From Planctomycetia bacterium (GTDB lineage Bacteria; Planctomycetota; Phycisphaerae; Phycisphaerales; SM1A02): DNA of 37,032 nucleotides. Positions within the stretch are counted from its first letter, which is position 1. Each line of letters begins with the position of its first letter. This document shows positions 27,928 through 35,923 of this stretch, in pieces. Under the pieces are notes generated by a model. That model was not told the DNA's origin, did no database searches, and worked only from the letters and a program-made list of their open reading frames with translations. The DNA is taken from contig SYHM01000036.1 of NCBI GenBank assembly GCA_005799205.1, positions 1 to 37,032 on the forward strand, given 5' to 3'. The translations under genes were made by a program, and so were the position numbers.

Positions 27928-28422
27928 ATGCGGGTTGGCCACGGGTACGACCTACACCGACTTGAACCGCACCCGCCTCGTGGGCAAGGGCGTCCATTCG
28001 TACTCGGCGGTGTTGCGTTCGATCATCCAACGGGACCCGTTGCGCACTCGGATGGCGATGCACTCTTGCACGCGCTCACGGATGCAATACTTGGAGCCAT
28101 CGGATCGGCTGATATCGGGCAACTCTTTCCAGACAGCGACCACGCCAACGAAGGAGCGAACTCTGCTCGGTTTCTTCGCGAGGCCATCACGCGCATGAGA
28201 GGTGCCGGATTCGAAGTGGGCAACATCGACTGCACTGTGATCTGTGAACGCCCCAAGATCGGACCTCGCCGCGGCGAGATCGTGAACCACCTCGCGCGAC
28301 TGCTCGGCTGCGATCCAGTGTGCATCAATGTGAAGGGCAAGTCTCATGAGCAAGTGGATGCAGTCGGTGAGGGGCGTGCAATCGAAGTGCACGTGGTCGC
28401 CCTCTTGCAACCATCGGGATGA
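27928..28422 (+). CDS. ispF: 2-C-methyl-D-erythritol 2,4-cyclodiphosphate synthase
   Basis: MRVGHGYDLHRLEP, LGGVAFDHPTGPVAHSDGDALLHALTDAILGAIGSADIGQLFPDSD. Confidence 0.95.
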   Translation: MRVGHGYDLHRLEPHPPRGQGRPFVLGGVAFDHPTGPVAHSDGDALLHALTDAILGAIGSADIGQLFPDSDHANEGANSARFLREAITRMRGAGFEVGNIDCTVICERPKIGPRRGEIVNHLARLLGCDPVCINVKGKSHEQVDAVGEGRAIEVHVVALLQPSG

Positions 28423-28449
28423 AATGAACCGAACCCTATACTCGCTTGC

Positions 28450-29583
28450 ATGAGAGCTGTCGTCACTGGGCAAGTTGGCATTGACAAAAAGCACTACCTG
28501 CAAGCAGTTGTCACAGCGGGCGGCGAGCGCGGTGACCGGATCGACCTCTTTAATATCGGCGACCGGATGTACGCCGAGGCGACCGATGTGCGCCCTGGAC
28601 GCATTCTTGACCTTCCGATTTCGCGCCTCGCGAGCCTGCGACGCGCCGCGTTCAAGGATGTGATCGCCGCGACCCAACCCAAACAGAGCCATCCACATCT
28701 GATGGTGAACACACACGCGACCTTTCGGTGGCGTCACGGCCTCTTCAGTGCGTTTGACTTTGACCAGTTACTCAAACTTGAGCCGAACTGTTTCATCTGT
28801 CTGGTTGACAATGTCGAGACGATTCACCATCGACTTCACCGGGACCACGTCATCGACGCAACGCTCAAGGATTGTATGGTTTGGCGCGAAGAGGAGATCC
28901 TCGCAACCGAACTCATGGCGCAGGCGCTTGGGTGCAGTAACAATTTCTATGTTCTCAGTCGTGGACGGCAGCAGGACACCGTCGAGACATGCCTGAGGCT
29001 TATCACGCGGCCTGAGATGCGCAAGGTCTACCCGTCGTTTCCGATGAGCCATGTGATGGACATGGCAGATGTGATGGCTGAAATCAATCACTTTCGAGCG
29101 GAACTCGCGAAGCACTTCATTACGTTCGATCCAGGCGATGTCGACGAGAAGTTGCTGCTCGATCGTGCGCTCGACGCTGCGCGCAAGGGCGAGGACTTTG
29201 TCGAAGTGCAGCCGCACTCCTTCGGTGGTCGCGAGGGGAATCCAACGATGCGGCTCCCGGTACGTGAAGTGCTCGACATTGCGGGAGATATCGATGGGCA
29301 GATCTACATGCGCGACTTCAAGCTCGTTGACCAAAGCGACATGATTGTTTCGCTCGTGCCAGAACTTGCCGGCGGAGTGCCTGGCCTCTCGAGCGGGGTC
29401 GAACGCGAACTGCATCATGCCTTCGAACACACGAAAGAGGTGTATGTCGTCTGGAAACCAAAGAAGAACCCAAGCCCGTTCATCACCGAAACTGCAACGC
29501 GCATCTTTCGCAGCGTCGATGAGGCTCTCGGGTTCTTCGATAGCGAGGGGATGCTCGCTCCGACATCCCTCTTCGGGCACTGA
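28450..29583 (+). CDS. Two-domain protein: archaeal adenylate-kinase-like NTPase domain plus nucleoside 2-deoxyribosyltransferase-like domain
   Basis: N-term MRAVVTGQVGIDKKHYLQAV (degenerate P-loop position) and HLMVNTHATFRWRHGLFSAFDFDQLLKLEPNCFICLVD; C-term RKVYPSFPMSHV..EINHFRAELAKHFITFDP and MRDFKLVDQSDMIVSLVPEL..LSSGVERELHHAFEHTKEVYVVW. Confidence 0.7.
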   Translation: MRAVVTGQVGIDKKHYLQAVVTAGGERGDRIDLFNIGDRMYAEATDVRPGRILDLPISRLASLRRAAFKDVIAATQPKQSHPHLMVNTHATFRWRHGLFSAFDFDQLLKLEPNCFICLVDNVETIHHRLHRDHVIDATLKDCMVWREEEILATELMAQALGCSNNFYVLSRGRQQDTVETCLRLITRPEMRKVYPSFPMSHVMDMADVMAEINHFRAELAKHFITFDPGDVDEKLLLDRALDAARKGEDFVEVQPHSFGGREGNPTMRLPVREVLDIAGDIDGQIYMRDFKLVDQSDMIVSLVPELAGGVPGLSSGVERELHHAFEHTKEVYVVWKPKKNPSPFITETATRIFRSVDEALGFFDSEGMLAPTSLFGH

Positions 29584-29604
29584 TGGCGCCCAGAACGCCG
29601 CGAA

Positions 29605-30405
29605 GTGCCACGATTCCATCTGCGAGTTGCATACGACGGCACTGACTTTCACGGCTGGCAGCGGCAAGAACCGCCCGACCTCGAACCACTGCGCACCGCA
29701 CAGGGAGTGTTGACCGACGCGATCGCGCACTTACTGCACGAGCGTGTCTCGGTCAATGGAGCGAGCCGGACCGATCGCGGCGTCCACGCGAGAGGCCAAG
29801 TCGCAGCTTTTTCGGCGACGCATTGCCGCGTGCCACTCGAGCGACTCCCAATGGCAATCAACTCGCGCCTTCCACCAGACATCGAAGTGCGTGAGGCCAA
29901 GCTGGTTCGTGACGAGTTTGATCCGGTGCGTGACTGCGTCAGCAAGAGCTACTCGTACCGCCTCAGACATGGATCTCTCGGGCGACCACCGCATGTGAAC
30001 GGGAGACCTGACCCATTCGACCGGGACATGACTGCAAGCTGCCACCAAGCACTCGATCTCGCCGCGATGCAGCGGGCGACTCACGCAATGACAGGCACCG
30101 CCGATTTCAAGTCGTTCGCTCACGCTCCTGAACAGCGTGAGACGACGGTGCGCACGGTCCACACATGCACGGTCAATGCGATAGGCCCTGGATTGCTGCG
30201 ATTTGATGTGGCAGGAAGCGGGTTTCTCTATCACATGGTGCGCATCATGGTTGGCACACTCGTCGATGTTGGGCGCGGCCGCCTTGATGCGAGCGCGATC
30301 CCACAGATCATCGCCTCGTGCGACCGCACACAGGCCGGTCAGACGATGCCTGCACAGGGCCTCTGCCTCGAGTGGATCCACTACGGCGGAAAGGACTGCC
30401 TGTGA
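29605..30405 (+). CDS. truA: tRNA pseudouridine(38-40) synthase TruA
   Basis: LRVAYDGTDFHGWQRQ, VNGASRTDRGVHARGQVAAF, FLYHMVRIMVGTLVDVGRGR; GTG start. Confidence 0.95.
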   Translation: MPRFHLRVAYDGTDFHGWQRQEPPDLEPLRTAQGVLTDAIAHLLHERVSVNGASRTDRGVHARGQVAAFSATHCRVPLERLPMAINSRLPPDIEVREAKLVRDEFDPVRDCVSKSYSYRLRHGSLGRPPHVNGRPDPFDRDMTASCHQALDLAAMQRATHAMTGTADFKSFAHAPEQRETTVRTVHTCTVNAIGPGLLRFDVAGSGFLYHMVRIMVGTLVDVGRGRLDASAIPQIIASCDRTQAGQTMPAQGLCLEWIHYGGKDCL

Positions 30406-31571
30406 GAATCCTGCACATTTCGACACGCCTCATCCTCGGAGGGTCGCAGGAGAACACCTTGCTCTCATGCACCATTAGCGCCGACCGTGGCCATGAAGTC
30501 GCGCTCGCGTTTGGTCCAATCCACGGACCTGAAGGATCTCTCCTACCACGCCTCGCCGCCGACACTCGCATTGAGCGGTTCGAGGTGCCAACGCTCACGC
30601 GCTCTGTCGACCCCATACGTGACTGGCAATGCGCGAGGCAACTGCGGGCACTGATTCGAGAGTGGAAGCCGGATGTCGTGCACACGCACTCGTCGAAAGC
30701 AGGAATTCTCGGGCGTGCGGCTGGGTGGGACGAAGGCGTGCCTGCAGTGGTGCACACGATTCACGGACTCCCTTTTCATCCATACCAGTCTTCGCTCAAG
30801 AATTGGGCGTTTGTTCGCGCCGAGCGGTGGGCTGCAAAGCGATGTCACGCAATTGTGAGCGTGGCGGATGCAATGACGGCGACCGCACGGTCGCATGGCA
30901 TCGGCCGGGCAGAACAGTTCGTGACGATTCGAAGTGGGATGGAGGTCGCCGCGTGGCAGAACTCCGCGAACGATCGAGCACGTACGCGCGCTCGGTTTGG
31001 GTGGGACGATCAGACGATCGTTCTTGGCACCGTTGCGCGACTCGACCGGCTCAAAGGCCATGATGACTTGATCGATGCCTTCGGTGGACTGCTCAGCCGC
31101 GAGACCGGAGGTCCGATCGCGATGCTGTGGGTCGGGGATGGGTGGTGGCGAGAGCGGCTCGAAGCGCGGCTCGCACGAAAGAACCTCTCGCACCGCGTGA
31201 CTCTGACTGGGCTCGTCGATCCAGCTGAAATCCCAGCGCTCGTCTCTGCGATGGATCTCGTCGTGCATCCCTCGTACCGAGAGGGACTCCCTCGTGCTGT
31301 CGTGCAGGGGCTCCTCGGGGGCAAGCCCGTGATCGCATACGACATCGACGGAGCCCGCGAAGTCTGCAAGCACGGTGAGACGGGATTGCTCGTCAAAGCA
31401 GGAGACCTCACTGGGCTACAAGCTTCCGCCGCACAACTCATCGCCGATCCAGCCCTTCGCGCAGCCATGGGATCGCGCGGCCGTGAGTTGGCTCAAACTG
31501 AGTTCGACGCCCAAACGATGGTCGATCAATTGCTCGCCCTTTACACGCGAATCCTCAGCCTGGGAAAGTAG
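30402..31571 (+). CDS. Glycosyltransferase family 4 protein
   Basis: VRILHISTRLILGGSQENTLL; DVVHTHSSKAGILGRAAG; VGDGWWRERLEA; VHPSYREGLPRAVVQGLLGGKPVIAYDIDGAREVC. GTG start overlaps the truA stop. Confidence 0.9.
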   Translation: MRILHISTRLILGGSQENTLLSCTISADRGHEVALAFGPIHGPEGSLLPRLAADTRIERFEVPTLTRSVDPIRDWQCARQLRALIREWKPDVVHTHSSKAGILGRAAGWDEGVPAVVHTIHGLPFHPYQSSLKNWAFVRAERWAAKRCHAIVSVADAMTATARSHGIGRAEQFVTIRSGMEVAAWQNSANDRARTRARFGWDDQTIVLGTVARLDRLKGHDDLIDAFGGLLSRETGGPIAMLWVGDGWWRERLEARLARKNLSHRVTLTGLVDPAEIPALVSAMDLVVHPSYREGLPRAVVQGLLGGKPVIAYDIDGAREVCKHGETGLLVKAGDLTGLQASAAQLIADPALRAAMGSRGRELAQTEFDAQTMVDQLLALYTRILSLGK

Positions 31572-31580
31572 AGTCACAAC

Positions 31581-32258
31581 ATGCGAATCGCAGTCTTCGG
31601 TCCCCACCCTGATGATCAAGAGCTCGGCATGGGAGGGACGATCGCGAAACTGGCGTCGCTTGGTCATTCCGTGACCCTCGTCGACATGACGGATGGCGAG
31701 CCGACTCCGCACGGATCTCGCGAGATTCGCGCACGTGAAGCTGCGGCAGCGGCAGCAATTTTGGGGGCAACTCGCGTGCAACTCGGTCTTGAGAATCGGT
31801 CACTCGTCAACGACCTCGAGTCGCGCGCACGAGTGGCGGGCGCCATTCGCTCACTGCAACCTGACATCATCTTCGCACCACACCCCGATGATGTGCACCC
31901 CGATCACATTGCCGCATGTGCTCTTGTCGAGGCGGGGCGATTTGCCGCGAAGTACACCAAGAGCGACCTCGCCGGAGCACCCTGGCACGCGCCGCTGCTC
32001 TTTCACTACTACGCGATTCACTTACGCTCGGTGCCGCAGCCATCGGTCGTGGCAGACACGACCGGCTTCGCAGCTGCCAAGAGTCGCGCGATCCTCGCGT
32101 ACGAGAGTCAGTTTGTTGTCAACGAGTCCAATCGCAAGGTGCCTCAGTGGATCGACGCGGCCGGCGTTTACTTTGGCAGTCGAATCGGAACCGATACCGC
32201 GGAACCATTCTTCACTCGCGCGTCTGTGGCATTCGACTTCTCATCGGTGCGGGTCTGA
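31581..32258 (+). CDS. PIG-L family deacetylase, BshB1-like
   Basis: RIAVFGPHPDDQELGMGGTIAKLASLGHSVTLVDMTDGE; IIFAPHPDDVHPDHIAAC; AILAYESQF. Confidence 0.88.
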   Translation: MRIAVFGPHPDDQELGMGGTIAKLASLGHSVTLVDMTDGEPTPHGSREIRAREAAAAAAILGATRVQLGLENRSLVNDLESRARVAGAIRSLQPDIIFAPHPDDVHPDHIAACALVEAGRFAAKYTKSDLAGAPWHAPLLFHYYAIHLRSVPQPSVVADTTGFAAAKSRAILAYESQFVVNESNRKVPQWIDAAGVYFGSRIGTDTAEPFFTRASVAFDFSSVRV

Positions 32259-32273
32259 GAACCGCGGCACCCA

Positions 32274-32717
32274 TCACCCGCCGGTTGAACCAAATCCACC
32301 ACTGCCGCGCACTGTCTCCGTCAGCGTCGCACACTCCACGATGCACGCTCTCGCCACTGGCGCAATGACCAGCTGAGCCACACGCATCGATGGCTCCACC
32401 GTGAACGCGCTGCGACCGTGATTGATGAGCGCGACCCTCATCTCACCGCGATAGTCACTATCGACGGTGCCAGGCGCATTCGGAATCGAAATGCCGAACT
32501 TCGACGCGAGCCCGCTGCGAGGACGCACCTGCCCCTCAAACCCATGGGGAATCTCGAGCGCAAACCCGCATGGAATCATCGCGATCGCGCCTGCCTCGAT
32601 CACGAGTGGTTGGTCGATCGCTGCGTGGAGGTCTAACCCAGCGGCGTGTTCGCTCTGGTAGGCAGGAATGACCGCGAGCGGACTCAGTCGACGAAACTTC
32701 AGTTCAACCTCGTGCAT
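32274..32717 (-). CDS. dut: dUTP diphosphatase
   Basis: [63 protein letters not shown]-terminal [10 protein letters not shown]. Confidence 0.95.
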   Translation of the reverse strand: MHEVELKFRRLSPLAVIPAYQSEHAAGLDLHAAIDQPLVIEAGAIAMIPCGFALEIPHGFEGQVRPRSGLASKFGISIPNAPGTVDSDYRGEMRVALINHGRSAFTVEPSMRVAQLVIAPVARACIVECATLTETVRGSGGFGSTGG

Positions 32718-32757
32718 CCCTCGAGTGTAGAGATCGACGCCAGCTAGCATCGATCTC

Positions 32758-33093
32758 ATGATCTGCGCCGTGATCGGGATTCTGCTCCTCGCAATCGTTG
32801 CGTGGCTCGCCGTGTCGGGACTGCGGATGCGAGACCTCGCTCGAGCGCCGGCAATTGCTTGCGGACGGTGTGGGCACTTTCTTGCACCCGATCAGCGGAG
32901 TTGCCCAGAATGCGGGACTGCGTGGGATGATGTATGGCTCGCACGACTTACGGCAGCCCGCGGCCGATCGGGGACTTATCGACTTGCTCTCGCGAGCGCA
33001 GTGTTGCTGCTCATCGCCGTCGGAATTGTCGCGGCGGTACTCCCGCTGATTACCTACCTCGATCGCGCGCCAACCGCGGCACCTCTTCGATAG
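32758..33093 (+). CDS. Small membrane protein with zinc-ribbon motif
   Basis: N- and C-terminal TM segments flanking [22 protein letters not shown]. Confidence 0.7.
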   Translation: MICAVIGILLLAIVAWLAVSGLRMRDLARAPAIACGRCGHFLAPDQRSCPECGTAWDDVWLARLTAARGRSGTYRLALASAVLLLIAVGIVAAVLPLITYLDRAPTAAPLR

Positions 33094-34280
33094 TCAAGGT
33101 CGGCGCGCGGCGATGGATGCGCTTCGATGTGCGCTGTACGCCAACAGCCGACCCAGCGACCAGGCTCGATCTCGTGAAGGGCGTACGCGTCCCGACCTGG
33201 AACGACAGCTGGACGCTCGGTGGTGGGCGTGAATGGCCACCACGGGATGACCCCCCGCTCGAATCCAGGCAACTTCTTGAACTCCTGCGGATCGTTGACG
33301 ACATCCTCGACGGTCGTCAACCGTGCGCGGTGGTCGCGCAACCCTGGGATCGACTTGAAGAGCCCCCGCGTGTAGGGATGCAGCGGGCGCGCAAAGAGTT
33401 CTTCGACGCGCGCGTATTCGACGACGCGTCCCGCATACATCACACAGACGACATCGGCATTCTCTGCGACGACTCCGAGGTTGTGAGTGATCAGCATCAC
33501 TCCCATCCCGCGCGCGTGCTGAATCTCACCAAGCAATTCAAGAATCTGCGCTTGGATTGTGACATCGAGCGCAGTGGTTGGCTCATCCGCGAGGAGCAAC
33601 TTCGGATGGCATGCGAGCGCCATTGCAATCATGACTCGCTGGCGCATGCCACCTGAATATCGGTGCGGATAATCCGAGAGCAACTGAAGGCGTGCTCGGC
33701 GCATCCGTTCGGGAAGCGCTCCCTCGGCTGTAAGCAGTTCAGTGGGAGTTCGGCGCTGCGCTTCGACGTCGACCTTGAGCGCCGCAAGTTCGCGGCTGAA
33801 CCGGCCATCGAGTGGCTGATACATGCCGACCTCATCAAGCGCGCGCATCGCAATCTCAACCGCCTCATCGGGGCTCGCCTTCTGATGCAGCAGGATCGCC
33901 TCGAGAATCTGATCGCCGATCGAGTACACGGGATAGAGGCTGGTCCTCGGCTCTTGGAAGATCATCGCAATGTCACGCCCTCGCACAGCGAGCATCTCGC
34001 GTTCACTGAGCGAGAGCAGATCGCGTCCGTTCAGCAGAATTGTCCCGCCGTCGATTCGTCCTGGAGGACATGGGACGAGCTGCATGGTCGTCATCGCAGT
34101 CACACTCTTGCCGCAACCAGACTCGCCAACCACCGCGAGGGTTTGGTTGGGATGGATCGTCATTCCAACTCCTGCGACCGCAGCGATGCGTGGCCCTCCT
34201 CCTGAGTTGTCGAATGAGACTGCCAGATCAGCAACTTCAAGCAACGGTCGGGAGCAACTTGTTGCGTGTTCATCTGTCAT
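33054..34280 (-). CDS. Peptide ABC transporter ATP-binding protein (OppD/DppD type)
   Basis: [91 protein letters not shown] at 34280 chosen because it overlaps the permease stop (TGATG). Confidence 0.92.
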   Translation of the reverse strand: MTDEHATSCSRPLLEVADLAVSFDNSGGGPRIAAVAGVGMTIHPNQTLAVVGESGCGKSVTAMTTMQLVPCPPGRIDGGTILLNGRDLLSLSEREMLAVRGRDIAMIFQEPRTSLYPVYSIGDQILEAILLHQKASPDEAVEIAMRALDEVGMYQPLDGRFSRELAALKVDVEAQRRTPTELLTAEGALPERMRRARLQLLSDYPHRYSGGMRQRVMIAMALACHPKLLLADEPTTALDVTIQAQILELLGEIQHARGMGVMLITHNLGVVAENADVVCVMYAGRVVEYARVEELFARPLHPYTRGLFKSIPGLRDHRARLTTVEDVVNDPQEFKKLPGFERGVIPWWPFTPTTERPAVVPGRDAYALHEIEPGRWVGCWRTAHIEAHPSPRADLDYRRGAAVGARSR

Positions 34281-35923
34281 CAGTGCGCTGCCTTCCGAAG
34301 TTTTGGATCGATCGCATCTCGCAGTGATCCACCGAGAATGTTGTACGCCAGGACCGAGAAGAAGATGGCTGCGCCTGGGAAGATCGCGAGCCACCAGACA
34401 AATGTCCCAGTCGTTCCAGTGGCACTCGACAACAGCTTGCCCCACGAAGCTTGGTTGTCGGGACCGAGCCCGAGATACGAAAGCGTTGCTTCCGCAATGA
34501 TCGCCCCGGCGATCGCAAAGCTCGCATCCACGAGCACGGGGGTGACTCCATTTGGAAGCATGTGGCGAAAGAGAATGGAGCGAAGTGGCAATCCAGAGGC
34601 GCGCGCACCCTGGACGAAGTCTTGGTGGCGCAGTTTCATGAACTCGGCACGCGTGAATCGCGCCGCACCTGTCCACGAGAGGCACCCAATGATTGCCATC
34701 ATCACGTAGGTGCTTCGCGGCAAGACTCCCGCTGCGACGATGAGCAAGAACAGCACAGGGACTGCCATGAAGATCTCGACCACGCGGAACAAGAGCAAGT
34801 CGACCTTTCCGCCGAAGTACCCCATGATCGATCCCATCGTGACACCGATGATGACGGCGATTCCCGTCGAGACAAACCCGACAGAAATCGAGAGCCTGCA
34901 CGCCCAGAGCAGTTGTGCAAGGACATCCGCGCCATTCGAATCGGTCCCGAGCAGAAACAGGTGCGCAGCAAATGGGCTCGCGAGGAGTGGCTTCCATTCG
35001 CGCTGCAATGACGCGCGCTGTCGCGCCACCTGCTCAACATCGCCACGCGCTCGTGCCGCGAGTTCTTCATTTCCGTCACGGTTCGCTTTCGCTACAGCCG
35101 CTGCGAAGCGATCAAACTCGCGCCCTGCGGCCGCGTCCTTCGCGACGTACGCGCGTGCCACACTCGTCATCGGAGGGACTGCGATCAACTCACTGCGCAA
35201 TCGATCCGGACTCCACGGAATCAGCGTGTAGACACAGCGAATCTTTCCAACAGCCTCATCGGTGACGTAACGGTCAAAGTCGACTGGCGACGACTGCCAG
35301 CGCGAACCAGCCGCGAGCGACACGGCGGCCAGCGCGAGCGTGACTGTCACAAGTCGCCCACGCGCTGAAAGCAGAAACGGAACCATGAATGCAAGCCCAG
35401 CAATCGGAAGCGCAATCACGGCTGCGCACATCACGCGCCGCCAGTGTCCCTGCGGATCTGCGATCCACCGTGCAAGCTCGCGCGTCCATCCTGTTCGTGT
35501 GGGTTCGTCGAGCCAGTCCGCGGCAACACTGGTGAGAACAATCGTGACGCCTGCGATGACTGCCATGACGACGAGCGCTCCGAGGCGCTCGCCGCGCGGC
35601 ATCGCCAAAGGAAGCGAAAGCCAAAGTCCTCCAGCGATCGCTCCGCAGAAGAGCAGAATGTCTGCGGCGGTCAGCGAGTCCCAGAGTGGCGATCGAGATG
35701 AAGTCACCGTTCCCCCTGGCCCAAGGACTTCAAGCCAGATTGGATTCGCATTCGCGATGAAGGGGGCGAACACCGCTCCCATCGCAACGAGACCGATCCA
35801 TGCGATCGCGAAGAGTGCTGGTCGACCCTTGAGAACTCTTGACCACGCATCAGCCCAAAAGCCGCGAGCCTCTGCCGCGCCGATCCCTCGCATCGCTTCG
35901 ACCCCTGAGATCGCGTCAGGCAT
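34280..35923 (-). CDS. Peptide ABC transporter permease (OppC/DppC type) with long N-terminal multi-TM insertion
   Basis: LGTDSNGADVLAQLLWACRLSISVGFVSTGIAVIIGVTMGSIMGYFGGKVD; ARASGLPLRSILFRHMLPNGVTPVLV (EAA-like loop); ATG 35923 overlaps the upstream stop (ATGCCTGA). Confidence 0.9.
   Translation of the reverse strand: MPDAISGVEAMRGIGAAEARGFWADAWSRVLKGRPALFAIAWIGLVAMGAVFAPFIANANPIWLEVLGPGGTVTSSRSPLWDSLTAADILLFCGAIAGGLWLSLPLAMPRGERLGALVVMAVIAGVTIVLTSVAADWLDEPTRTGWTRELARWIADPQGHWRRVMCAAVIALPIAGLAFMVPFLLSARGRLVTVTLALAAVSLAAGSRWQSSPVDFDRYVTDEAVGKIRCVYTLIPWSPDRLRSELIAVPPMTSVARAYVAKDAAAGREFDRFAAAVAKANRDGNEELAARARGDVEQVARQRASLQREWKPLLASPFAAHLFLLGTDSNGADVLAQLLWACRLSISVGFVSTGIAVIIGVTMGSIMGYFGGKVDLLLFRVVEIFMAVPVLFLLIVAAGVLPRSTYVMMAIIGCLSWTGAARFTRAEFMKLRHQDFVQGARASGLPLRSILFRHMLPNGVTPVLVDASFAIAGAIIAEATLSYLGLGPDNQASWGKLLSSATGTTGTFVWWLAIFPGAAIFFSVLAYNILGGSLRDAIDPKLRKAAH

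Noticed and set aside
28768-29730. 320-aa minus-strand ORF opposite the AK/NDT gene and truA start
   Set aside because: Antisense to better-supported coding sequences; composition consistent with a shadow ORF.
30402-31571. Calling the GT4 gene bshA
   Set aside because: The N-terminus and overall pattern match generic GT4 enzymes rather than BshA; adjacency to a BshB1-like gene alone is insufficient.
34281-34997. N-terminal extension of the OppD-type ORF (647 aa as given)
   Set aside because: The extra 239 codons overlap the permease in another frame and lack homology; ATG at 34280 with TGATG coupling is the natural start.
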